The notes below the pieces were generated by a model, which saw nothing but the letters and a program-made list of their open reading frames with translations, did no database searches and was not told the DNA's origin. A stretch of 5,733 nucleotides of DNA from Acidimicrobiales bacterium (lineage in GTDB: Bacteria > Actinomycetota > Acidimicrobiia > Acidimicrobiales > Bog-793), in the NCBI GenBank assembly GCA_030037405.1, contig JASHRK010000246.1:1-5733 (forward strand), in the 5' to 3' direction. How positions within the stretch are numbered: the first letter of the stretch is position 1; the number at the start of each line of letters is the position of its first letter. This document shows, piece by piece, positions 1 through 5,733 of the stretch. The position numbers and the translations under genes were made by a program.

Positions 1-2007
1 GTCGGCGGTTCGATCAAGCTCTCGGGTCGAGATCTCGTCCCCGTCTCCGACAAGGAGATGCGCTCCGTGCGGGGCAACGAAGTGGCGATGATCTTCCAGG
101 ATTCCCTCACCTCGCTCAACCCGACCATGGCGATCGGACGGCAGATCGGCGAGCAGGTGAGGAAGCACCGCCACGTCTCCAGGGCCGACGCGGCGGAGAG
201 GGCAGCGGAGGTGCTCGGCATCGTCGGCTTCCCGAACCCGAGGGAGCGGCTCGGCAACTTTCCTCACCAGCTGTCTGGTGGCCAGCGCCAGCGCGTCATG
301 ATCGCCATGGCGCTCTCCTGCGAGCCGAAGCTCCTCATCGCCGACGAGCCGACGACCGCCCTCGACGTGACGATCCAGGCCCAGATCCTCGGGTTGCTCG
401 ACGATCTCAAAGAGCACCTCGGCATGGCGGTCCTCCTCATCACCCACGACATGGGGGTGGTGGCGGGCCGCTCCGACCGCGTGAACGTCATGTACGCCGG
501 GCGCCTCGTGGAGACGGCGCCGACGGTGGAGCTGTTCACCCACATGCACCACCCCTACACCCAGGCGCTCCTCGGCTCGATCCCTCTTCTCACCCAGGAG
601 CGCAACGAGCGCCTCTTCAGCATTCCCGGTATCCCACCCGACCTGACCGACCTGCCGAAAGGATGCCGCTTCGCCCCCCGCTGCTCACGGGCGACCGACC
701 AGTGCCGGGAGGAGGAGCCGTCTCTCGAACCGGCGAGCGAGGGTCACATGTTCTCCTGCTGGCACCCGGTCGACGGTCCCGTCACGCGCAACGTCTCCAG
801 CCCTTCCGAACCAGCTGTGGCCACCCCGGCGGCGGCCGCCTCTGACACCGAGACGAGCAACGGCTACATCGAGCAGGTCACCGTCGCGCGCCATCCGAGC
901 GACGACTGGCAAGCCTCCAAGCCGTCCGCCGCTGCCCCTCCCGCCGCCGACGCCGACCTGCTCGTCGTCAACCACGTAATCCGCGAGTACCCCGTCACCG
1001 CCGGGATCCTCCAGCGTCGGGTGGCCTCTGTCAAGGCGGTGAGTGACGTCTCGTTCAGCGTCCCCGGGGCGACGACATTCGGGCTCGTCGGGGAGTCCGG
1101 CTGCGGGAAGACGACCCTCGGCAAGGTCATCGTCGCCCTCGAGAAAGCCGACTCGGGTGAGGTGAGCGTCGGCGGCTTGAGCGTGACGCACATGTCCAAC
1201 CACCGCCTGCGGCACTTCCGCAAGGACCTGCAGATGATGTTCCAGGACCCGATCGCCTCTCTCGACCCACGGATGAGAGTGGGTGCCATCCTCCGCGAGC
1301 CGATGAAGATCCAGGGCATCGGGACCAACCGGACCCGCAACAAGGTGATCACCGACCTTCTCGGAGAGGTCGGCCTCCCGAGCAACGCCGTCGAGCGCTT
1401 CCCTCACGAGTTCTCCGGTGGGCAACGCCAGCGCATCGGGCTCGCCCGTGCGCTCACCTTGAACCCCAAGGTGATCGTCGCCGACGAGCCGGTGAGCGCC
1501 CTCGACGTCTCGATCCGCTCCCAGGTGCTGAACCTCATGAAGCGGCTGCAGCAGTCCCACGGCATCACCTACGTCGTCATCTCCCACGACCTCGCCGTCG
1601 TCAAGTACCTCGCCGACCGCATCGGCGTCATGTACCTCGGCAAGCTCGTCGAGATCGGGTCGGGAGAGGACATCTACCGTCGACCGGTCCACCACTACAC
1701 TGCAGGTCTCATCTCGGCCGTTCCACAGCCCGACCCGACGTTGGAGAAGAGGGCAGACGTTGGGATCAAAGGCGAGCTCCCGAGCCCCATCCTCCCCCCT
1801 TCCGGCTGCCGCTTCCGGACGCGCTGTCCCGCCGCCCAGGAAATCTGCGCAACCGAGGAGCCGCCGCTGCGCATCTTTCACGACGGCCACGTGGGTGCCT
1901 GCCACTTCCCCCTTCAAGAGCCGGCGCCGGCCCAGAACGGCGCTGCCCAGAGCGCCGTCGGTGCGGGGGCCGGTTCGACGGTGTCACCGACGCAGGGGCC
2001 GGGCTAA
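1..2007 (+). CDS. Fused dipeptide/oligopeptide ABC importer ATPase (DppD-DppF type), 5' partial
   Basis: This protein hydrolyses ATP at the cytoplasmic face of a peptide importer; the permeases and binding protein are not in the window. The frame is open from base 1, so the ATG at 58 is internal, and 668 residues are visible. Half one has a Q-loop Gln33, signature LSGGQRQR (91-98), Walker B LLIADEP (111-117, catalytic Glu116) and switch His149; its Walker A lies off the left edge. Half two is complete: Walker A GLVGESGCGKTT (361-372), Q-loop Gln415, signature FSGGQRQR (471-478), Walker B VIVADEP (491-497) and switch His529. Each half ends in an oligopeptide-transporter C-terminal domain with four cysteines (222/228/235/253 and 603/609/616/634), which in DppD-type proteins bind a [4Fe-4S] cluster. 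An Ala/Pro-rich linker of about 60 residues joins the halves, and the last 34 residues are low-complexity. The M. tuberculosis dipeptide importer ATPase is also a fusion. Family is certain; the dipeptide versus longer-peptide substrate is inferred. Confidence 0.96.
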   Translation, partial: VGGSIKLSGRDLVPVSDKEMRSVRGNEVAMIFQDSLTSLNPTMAIGRQIGEQVRKHRHVSRADAAERAAEVLGIVGFPNPRERLGNFPHQLSGGQRQRVMIAMALSCEPKLLIADEPTTALDVTIQAQILGLLDDLKEHLGMAVLLITHDMGVVAGRSDRVNVMYAGRLVETAPTVELFTHMHHPYTQALLGSIPLLTQERNERLFSIPGIPPDLTDLPKGCRFAPRCSRATDQCREEEPSLEPASEGHMFSCWHPVDGPVTRNVSSPSEPAVATPAAAASDTETSNGYIEQVTVARHPSDDWQASKPSAAAPPAADADLLVVNHVIREYPVTAGILQRRVASVKAVSDVSFSVPGATTFGLVGESGCGKTTLGKVIVALEKADSGEVSVGGLSVTHMSNHRLRHFRKDLQMMFQDPIASLDPRMRVGAILREPMKIQGIGTNRTRNKVITDLLGEVGLPSNAVERFPHEFSGGQRQRIGLARALTLNPKVIVADEPVSALDVSIRSQVLNLMKRLQQSHGITYVVISHDLAVVKYLADRIGVMYLGKLVEIGSGEDIYRRPVHHYTAGLISAVPQPDPTLEKRADVGIKGELPSPILPPSGCRFRTRCPAAQEICATEEPPLRIFHDGHVGACHFPLQEPAPAQNGAAQSAVGAGAGSTVSPTQGPG

Positions 2008-2020
2008 GCCTCGCCAACAC
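2008..2020. other. 13-bp convergent intergenic gap
   Basis: The stop codon of the + strand ABC ATPase (TAA, 2005-2007) and the stop of the - strand HAD phosphatase (TGA, 2023-2021) are separated by 13 bp. The gap holds no stem-loop and no T-tract, so no intrinsic terminator can be placed between the two genes. Confidence 0.9.
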
Positions 2021-2809
2021 TCAGGTGGCGGTCGCCAGCAGGCCCGGTAAGTCCGCCACCGAGTCGATCACGTGATCCGGCCGGCCGTCTGCCTTCTCGA
2101 GAGCCTCTGACCGATACTTCCCGGTGCGAACAAGCACCCCTTCGATCCCGAGAGCTTGGGCGCCGAGGACGTCCGACACGACGTCGTCCCCGACCATCGT
2201 GGCCTCGGCGGCACCTGTTCCCAGGGCGTCGAGAGCAGCCAGGAAGAGCTCGGGCGCCGGCTTGCCGACGACGGTGGCCTGGGCGTTGGCGGCGTGCTCG
2301 AGACCGGTCACGAAAGCCCCCATGTCGAGCTGCGGCCCCTCAGAGGTCTTCCAGTAGGAGCCCCGTTGCATCGCGACGAAAGGCGCTCCGTCGAGGAGGA
2401 GACGGAACGCCTCGTTCAAGAGCTCGTAGGTGATCTCCGGGCCGGCACCTCCGGTAAGGACGAGGTCGGCCCCACCGGACCCGGGCGGCACGACATCGAT
2501 CCCCGCCAGGTCGTTGCCGAGCGAGCCGCTGTTGAGGAGAAGGCAGCGGGCGGCCGGATAGTGGGTGGCGACGTAGTGGGCGGCGGCCTTGCCCGCGGTG
2601 AAGATCTCCGCCGGCTCGACGGCGATCCCGGCACTACGCAGACGCTCGGCGATCGCCTGCGACGAGAGCGACGTCGTGTTCGTGAGAAACGAGACATGGA
2701 AGCCCGACTGGCGGAGCGCCTCCACGGCCTCGGCCGCCCCCGGGAGCACCTGCCAAGAGACGGTGAGGACACCGTCGATGTCGAACAGGACAGCGCGCCG
2801 CGGGGACAC
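2021..2809 (-). CDS. HAD-IIA family phosphatase, LHPP-like
   Basis: A cytoplasmic 262-residue haloacid dehalogenase-superfamily phosphatase with all four motifs. Motif I is FDIDGVL, with nucleophile Asp10 and general acid Asp12. Motif II is Thr43 in FLTNTT, motif III is Lys183 in VVGKPAPE, and motif IV is GDD (Asp208, Asp209) with Asp213. The C2-type cap between motifs II and III places it in subclass IIA. The segment with YWKTSEGPQLDMG, the VVGKP motif and the length resemble LHPP (phospholysine phosphohistidine inorganic pyrophosphate phosphatase) more than NagD or phosphoglycolate phosphatase, but the true substrate cannot be read from sequence. The start is GTG at 2809: an in-frame TGA lies upstream with no other ATG, GTG or TTG between. 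There is no Shine-Dalgarno sequence; a TACTCT box lies 7 nt before the start. It follows the M55 gene by 56 bp on the same strand, so it may be co-transcribed, separately promoted, or both. Confidence 0.93.
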   Translation of the reverse strand: MSPRRAVLFDIDGVLTVSWQVLPGAAEAVEALRQSGFHVSFLTNTTSLSSQAIAERLRSAGIAVEPAEIFTAGKAAAHYVATHYPAARCLLLNSGSLGNDLAGIDVVPPGSGGADLVLTGGAGPEITYELLNEAFRLLLDGAPFVAMQRGSYWKTSEGPQLDMGAFVTGLEHAANAQATVVGKPAPELFLAALDALGTGAAEATMVGDDVVSDVLGAQALGIEGVLVRTGKYRSEALEKADGRPDHVIDSVADLPGLLATAT

Positions 2810-2816
2810 GAGCCCG

Positions 2817-2822
2817 AGAGTA
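2817..2822 (-). promoter_or_regulatory. Candidate -10 box, leaderless start of the HAD phosphatase gene
   Basis: On the - strand, TACTCT fits the actinobacterial TANNNT -10 pattern and ends 7 nt before the GTG start at 2809, which would put transcription initiation at or next to the start codon. No Shine-Dalgarno-like sequence occurs in the preceding 15 nt. No good -35 hexamer lies at 16-18 nt spacing; a CTGACA further upstream is 24 nt away, which is too far. Short TANNNT matches are common by chance, so this is tentative. Confidence 0.35.
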
Positions 2823-2865
2823 GCTGTCGCAGACTTCCCGGGAGCTTGTCAGCAGCCGGCCGAGC

Positions 2866-3690
2866 TCACTCGACGAGCCCTCGGCAGAGCAGTACCGCCG
2901 TGATGAAGGTGTCGAACATCTCGAGCGGCTCCTCGCCGGCGATGGAGGCGGTGAGGTCACCGGTGCGCTCGACGCCCCTCACGCGGGAGGCAAGGTCGGC
3001 ATAGTCGGAGTTGTGGAAGCGGATCGAGACCTCCGCCGGGAGCGCGATGGCGGGCGGTCGCGCCTCGGCGAGGTGAGCGACGGCGTCGCGGGCCATCTCG
3101 CGGATGAGGTCGCAAGCTGTGTCGGGGTGGAGCGACTCCGCCGCGAGACGTGAGATCGAGTGCTTGACGACCGCTGTGCGGACGCCTGGGCAGAAGGGCT
3201 CCAGCTCCGAGGCGGTCGTCGAGTCGCCCGTGACGAGCACGACGGGGACTCCGTACGCCTGCGCCACGAGGGTGTTGATGCCACCCTCCCCCGCCACCCG
3301 CCCGTTCACCTTCACCTCGGCAAAGGCGGCGGGAAAGTACGTGTGCGAGAGAGTCGCTTTCGTGGCGGACATGGAACCGTGATACGAGACGAAGAAGACG
3401 GCATCGAAGCTGCCGTCGAGCCCCTGCATCATGTAGCGGGGCTTCAACCGGCCGGACAGGTAGCTCGCCCTCCCCGCGAGCGATCCGGGCCACAGATTGG
3501 CCATGCGGCCGTGTGAGTCGTTGACGAGAAAGCGGTCGGCACCGGACTCGAGCGCCCCTTCGATCGAGGCGTTCACCTCGTCGGTCAACAGCTTCACGTA
3601 GTAGTCGTACTGGTCGCCCCCGGGACGTACCTGCTCCCAGTCGACCACGCCCGCCGTGCCCTCCATGTCGGACGAGATGAAAATCCTCAC
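2866..3690 (-). CDS. M55 family D-aminopeptidase (DppA type)
   Basis: A zinc-dependent aminopeptidase of peptidase family M55, 274 residues long. Its B. subtilis relative, also 274 residues, removes N-terminal D-amino acids such as D-Ala from short peptides and forms a ring-shaped decamer. From the GTG start at 3690 the metal ligands fall at Asp8 and Glu10 (SSDMEG), His60 (NDSH) and His104 (SYH), the positions recalled for the Bacillus enzyme. His116 (LSH) and Glu135 (GE) match its His115 and Glu133 after small insertions. The frame stays open 28 codons further up to an ATG at 3774, but that would overlap the upstream gene's end by 34 bp and add an Arg-rich, non-conserved leader, so the GTG is preferred. 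There is no signal peptide, so it should be cytoplasmic. It follows the CocE/NonD gene by 50 bp, and the peptide-importer ATPase lies nearby on the other strand. This suggests recycling of D-amino-acid peptides, for example from peptidoglycan. Family is secure; the substrate is inferred. Confidence 0.95.
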   Translation of the reverse strand: MRIFISSDMEGTAGVVDWEQVRPGGDQYDYYVKLLTDEVNASIEGALESGADRFLVNDSHGRMANLWPGSLAGRASYLSGRLKPRYMMQGLDGSFDAVFFVSYHGSMSATKATLSHTYFPAAFAEVKVNGRVAGEGGINTLVAQAYGVPVVLVTGDSTTASELEPFCPGVRTAVVKHSISRLAAESLHPDTACDLIREMARDAVAHLAEARPPAIALPAEVSIRFHNSDYADLASRVRGVERTGDLTASIAGEEPLEMFDTFITAVLLCRGLVE

Positions 3691-3695
3691 GTCAG

Positions 3696-3701
3696 ATCGT
3701 A
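3696..3701 (-). promoter_or_regulatory. Candidate -10 box, leaderless start of the M55 aminopeptidase gene
   Basis: On the - strand, TACGAT matches TANNNT and ends 5 nt before the GTG start at 3690, so transcription would begin at about the start codon. No Shine-Dalgarno sequence is visible in the 50-bp gap. The hexamer at 17-nt spacing (GGCTTG) is a poor -35; TTGCTC (3721-3716) is somewhat closer to consensus but only 14 nt away. The box sits in the short gap after the upstream gene's stop, so it would act as an internal promoter if the three - strand genes form an operon. Confidence 0.38.
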
Positions 3702-3740
3702 CCGGTGAGCGAGAAGAGCAAGCCGACCCGATGAAGCGTC

Positions 3741-5733
3741 TCAGGTACCGTCGCGGGGGAACTCGAGGTGCCACTGGCGACTCAGGACTCGCCGGCTCCC
3801 TTCCATGGCGTCGAGGTGCATGGTCACGAGAAACTTCTCGCTCGTGCCCGTCATCTCCCCGCGGGTCTCGACCGTGACGTCGTAGTCCCCCCTGCGAAGG
3901 AGGGAAGACTGCTCCGTGACCACGGTCGCCGAAAGCGGGTCTGCCTCGCGTATCCGGTAGGTCGTGACGTTCGAGCCGTCAATCTCGAGACCGTCCGCGA
4001 GGCGGGACCTGCCTCCCACGTTCCAGTCGAAGACGACCGACGACTCCTCGGTGACGAGGTCCGTCGTGAGCAAGCGGCTCGTCGGGTGACGGGCAAGGAT
4101 CTCGACGGGAATCATCTCCTCCGGGTCCTCGGGTGGGCCGAACGACGGCAGCTCGTCGTCGAGCGCCTGCGGCTCGCGTGCCGGGAGCTCGAGCAAGCTG
4201 CCCTGCCCGGCGAAGAGCGCGAGCTCCACCTCGTCCGGTGGTGGCCATAGCCACGGCCAGTATGTGGTGGAGACGGCGAGCCGGATGCGGTGACCGGGGT
4301 CGAAACGGTGGGCGATCGCCTTCATGGGGATCGTCACCCTCTCACGCCGGCCGGGGACGAGCGGGTCCGATCGGTCGAAGCCCAGCCGGCGAGCGAGGTT
4401 CAGCATGCCGAAGGTGACACGGAGGGAGGCCCCGTCCGGCGCCACGTCGCACAGCCGCACGACGACGTTGGCGGCCGGCCGGTCGCAGGACAGCTCGAGG
4501 TGTGCGGTCGGATGGCCGAGGATCTCGATCGGCGACTCGAGCGGCGCCGTCGTGAAGGAGAGGGAACGGCCGTCCTCGCCCCGCTGGTCTCCCGTCCAGT
4601 CTCCGTGCCCGCCCTCGATCGTGATGGACCCGGCGTCGAGCCCGGCGCTCTGCTGGCCGCGGTGGCGCATGGGGGAGCCGGGCACGGGCGAGGAGCCTTC
4701 GAGGTCGCCGGGAGCCGGTGAGTCGGCAAGACCTGCCGGGTGGACGAAGAGCTTTCGAGGTGGCGTCCGGCTCGCCGGCGGCGGCCATGTCGCCTCCGCC
4801 ACCCACCGTCCCGGCGAGAAGGCGTGAAAGGCGGCGGGCGGGACGTACTCCTCCATCCAGGCGCGCAGCATGGGCTCGTCCATGATCCCCGTGTCGATGC
4901 CTTTCAGCCAGTGGTCCCACCAGCGAAGTGACTCCTCGAGGTAGCCGATCGTCGGTCCCGGGACCGAGTTGTTCGGATAGGCGTGCGCCCAGGGGCCTAT
5001 CAGGCCCTTTCGAGGCCCGGGGAGGCCGGCGAGGAGGCGGAGGATGGCGTCGGTGTAGCCGTCCGCCCAGCCCCCCACGGCGTACACCGGGACCTCGATG
5101 GCGGAGTAGTCCTCGCACACCGATCCCTGCCGCCAGTAGTCGTCGCGCTGCTGGTGGCTCAGCCACGGCTCGATGAACGCGGGCGTCTCCTCGATCCGCT
5201 CGCGCCAGATGTCTCGCCAGCGCTCCCCCGCGACTACGGGGTCGGGCGGCAGGGCGTTCCACGTGAGCATGGAGACGGCCCACTGGAACGTGTCGACGGC
5301 GTTCAGGCACCCGCCCCGATAGTGGACGTCGTCCGCGTAACGATCGTCGGTAGCACAAAGCGAGATCACGGCTCGCAGGGCGGGTGGGCGGTGCGCTGCA
5401 ACCTGGAGCGCGTTGAAGCCGCCCCAGGAGATCCCGGTCATCCCCACCGCCCCGCTGCACCAGGGCTGGGCCGCCAACCAGGCGATGACGTCCACGCCGT
5501 CCCGTTGCTCTTGGGGGGTGTACTCGTCGGTGATGAGGCCATCGGAGTTGCCCGTTCCACGCAGGTCGACGCGGGCACAGACGTACCCGCGGGAAGCCAG
5601 GTACGAGTAGACGGCCGAGTCGCGCACCGCCATGAGGTCGCTGTAGCGGTACGGCAGGAAGTCGAGGATGGCAGGAACCGGGTCGTCCTCCCCGTCGATG
5701 GGCAGCCAGATCCGGCCCGCAAGCCGCGTCCCG
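3741..5733 (-). CDS. CocE/NonD family alpha/beta hydrolase, 5' partial
   Basis: A serine hydrolase of the family that includes cocaine esterase CocE and X-Pro dipeptidyl-peptidases (S15-like); members cleave esters, amides or N-terminal X-Pro dipeptides. The frame continues past the ATG at 5633 to the right edge and 663 residues are visible. The added residues (GTRLAGRIWLP and VPAILDFLPYRY) are the conserved N-terminus, so that ATG is internal; perhaps 20-30 residues are missing. The likely catalytic triad is Ser102 (GISWGG), Asp224 (GGWADGY) and His250 (GPWAH). Tyr28 (LPYRY) corresponds to the oxyanion-hole tyrosine of CocE. A helical cap separates Ser102 from Asp224. A beta jelly-roll domain (about 295-520) follows, then an extension of about 140 residues ending HLEFPRD, as in the long (about 670-residue) subfamily common in bacteria. 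No secretion signal is visible, but the true N-terminus is cut off. It lies 50 bp upstream of the M55 gene on the same strand, favouring a peptidase role over ester hydrolysis, but this is inference. Confidence 0.94.
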   Translation of the reverse strand, partial: GTRLAGRIWLPIDGEDDPVPAILDFLPYRYSDLMAVRDSAVYSYLASRGYVCARVDLRGTGNSDGLITDEYTPQEQRDGVDVIAWLAAQPWCSGAVGMTGISWGGFNALQVAAHRPPALRAVISLCATDDRYADDVHYRGGCLNAVDTFQWAVSMLTWNALPPDPVVAGERWRDIWRERIEETPAFIEPWLSHQQRDDYWRQGSVCEDYSAIEVPVYAVGGWADGYTDAILRLLAGLPGPRKGLIGPWAHAYPNNSVPGPTIGYLEESLRWWDHWLKGIDTGIMDEPMLRAWMEEYVPPAAFHAFSPGRWVAEATWPPPASRTPPRKLFVHPAGLADSPAPGDLEGSSPVPGSPMRHRGQQSAGLDAGSITIEGGHGDWTGDQRGEDGRSLSFTTAPLESPIEILGHPTAHLELSCDRPAANVVVRLCDVAPDGASLRVTFGMLNLARRLGFDRSDPLVPGRRERVTIPMKAIAHRFDPGHRIRLAVSTTYWPWLWPPPDEVELALFAGQGSLLELPAREPQALDDELPSFGPPEDPEEMIPVEILARHPTSRLLTTDLVTEESSVVFDWNVGGRSRLADGLEIDGSNVTTYRIREADPLSATVVTEQSSLLRRGDYDVTVETRGEMTGTSEKFLVTMHLDAMEGSRRVLSRQWHLEFPRDGT

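Noticed and set aside
58..60. ATG at 58 as the start of the ABC ATPase
   Set aside because: The 19 codons before it are open and encode the conserved strand that precedes the Q-loop in peptide-importer ATPases, and a protein starting at 58 would lack its first Walker A motif. The gene simply runs off the left edge.
685..1917. Long open frame of 410 codons antisense to the ABC ATPase
   Set aside because: The opposite strand carries unmistakable ATPase motifs throughout. The antisense product is rich in Asp, Gly, Val and Arg with no recognisable motif, as expected of a shadow frame in GC-rich DNA.
2026..2037. Inverted repeat TGGCG-GT-CGCCA near the convergent gene ends, considered as a terminator
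   Set aside because: The stem is short with a minimal loop, it lies inside the HAD coding region, and no T-tract follows on either strand.
1999..2047. CCGGGC/GCCCGG inverted repeat around the convergent stops
   Set aside because: Six-base GC arms separated by about 37 bases are expected by chance in DNA this GC-rich, and there is no T-tract.
2156..3004. Open frame of 282 codons on the + strand spanning the HAD gene and the end of the M55 gene
   Set aside because: It crosses two well-supported genes and their intergenic gap, and its product shows no family motif; it is a composition artefact.
4342..5460. Open frame of 372 codons on the - strand within the CocE/NonD gene
   Set aside because: It is a shifted frame of the same strand. 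Its product is extremely rich in Arg, Pro and Gly, whereas the overlapping frame has the full catalytic triad and conserved family motifs.
5631..5633. ATG at 5633 as the start of the CocE/NonD hydrolase
   Set aside because: The frame stays open to the window's right edge, and the extra 33 codons encode conserved family sequence including the oxyanion-hole tyrosine region. The gene is cut by the edge.

Overview
This 5.7 kb window is very GC-rich and densely coding. It uses GTG starts and has start-proximal TANNNT boxes without Shine-Dalgarno sequences. Together with a fused two-ATPase peptide-transport protein like that of mycobacteria, this suggests a high-GC actinobacterium, possibly an uncultured soil or marine lineage. 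That assignment is inference from composition and gene style; no rRNA or other phylogenetic marker is present.

Layout: on the + strand, bases 1-2007 hold the 3' end of a large gene for a DppD-DppF-type fused ATPase of a dipeptide/oligopeptide ABC importer. The 5' end, with the first Walker A motif, lies left of the window. It converges, across only 13 bp, with three genes on the - strand. Reading along that strand they are a CocE/NonD-family serine hydrolase (3741-5733, N-terminus cut by the right edge), an M55 D-aminopeptidase of DppA type (2866-3690), and an HAD-IIA phosphatase of LHPP type (2021-2809). The gaps between them are 50 and 56 bp, and each gap carries a candidate promoter box placed for leaderless transcription.

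How the genes may work together: the importer ATPase, the M55 D-aminopeptidase and the CocE/NonD hydrolase (a family that includes X-Pro dipeptidyl-peptidases as well as acyl esterases) look like a peptide uptake and breakdown neighbourhood. This recalls Bacillus subtilis, where a D-aminopeptidase gene sits in the dpp transporter operon. The HAD phosphatase has no obvious place in that scheme. No mobile element, CRISPR array, RNA gene or long non-coding stretch was seen, and every gap is 56 bp or less. I found no clearly undescribed system. The points most worth a second look are the identical cysteine signatures in both ATPase halves, the paired leaderless-type promoters, and the link between D-aminopeptidase and peptide importer.
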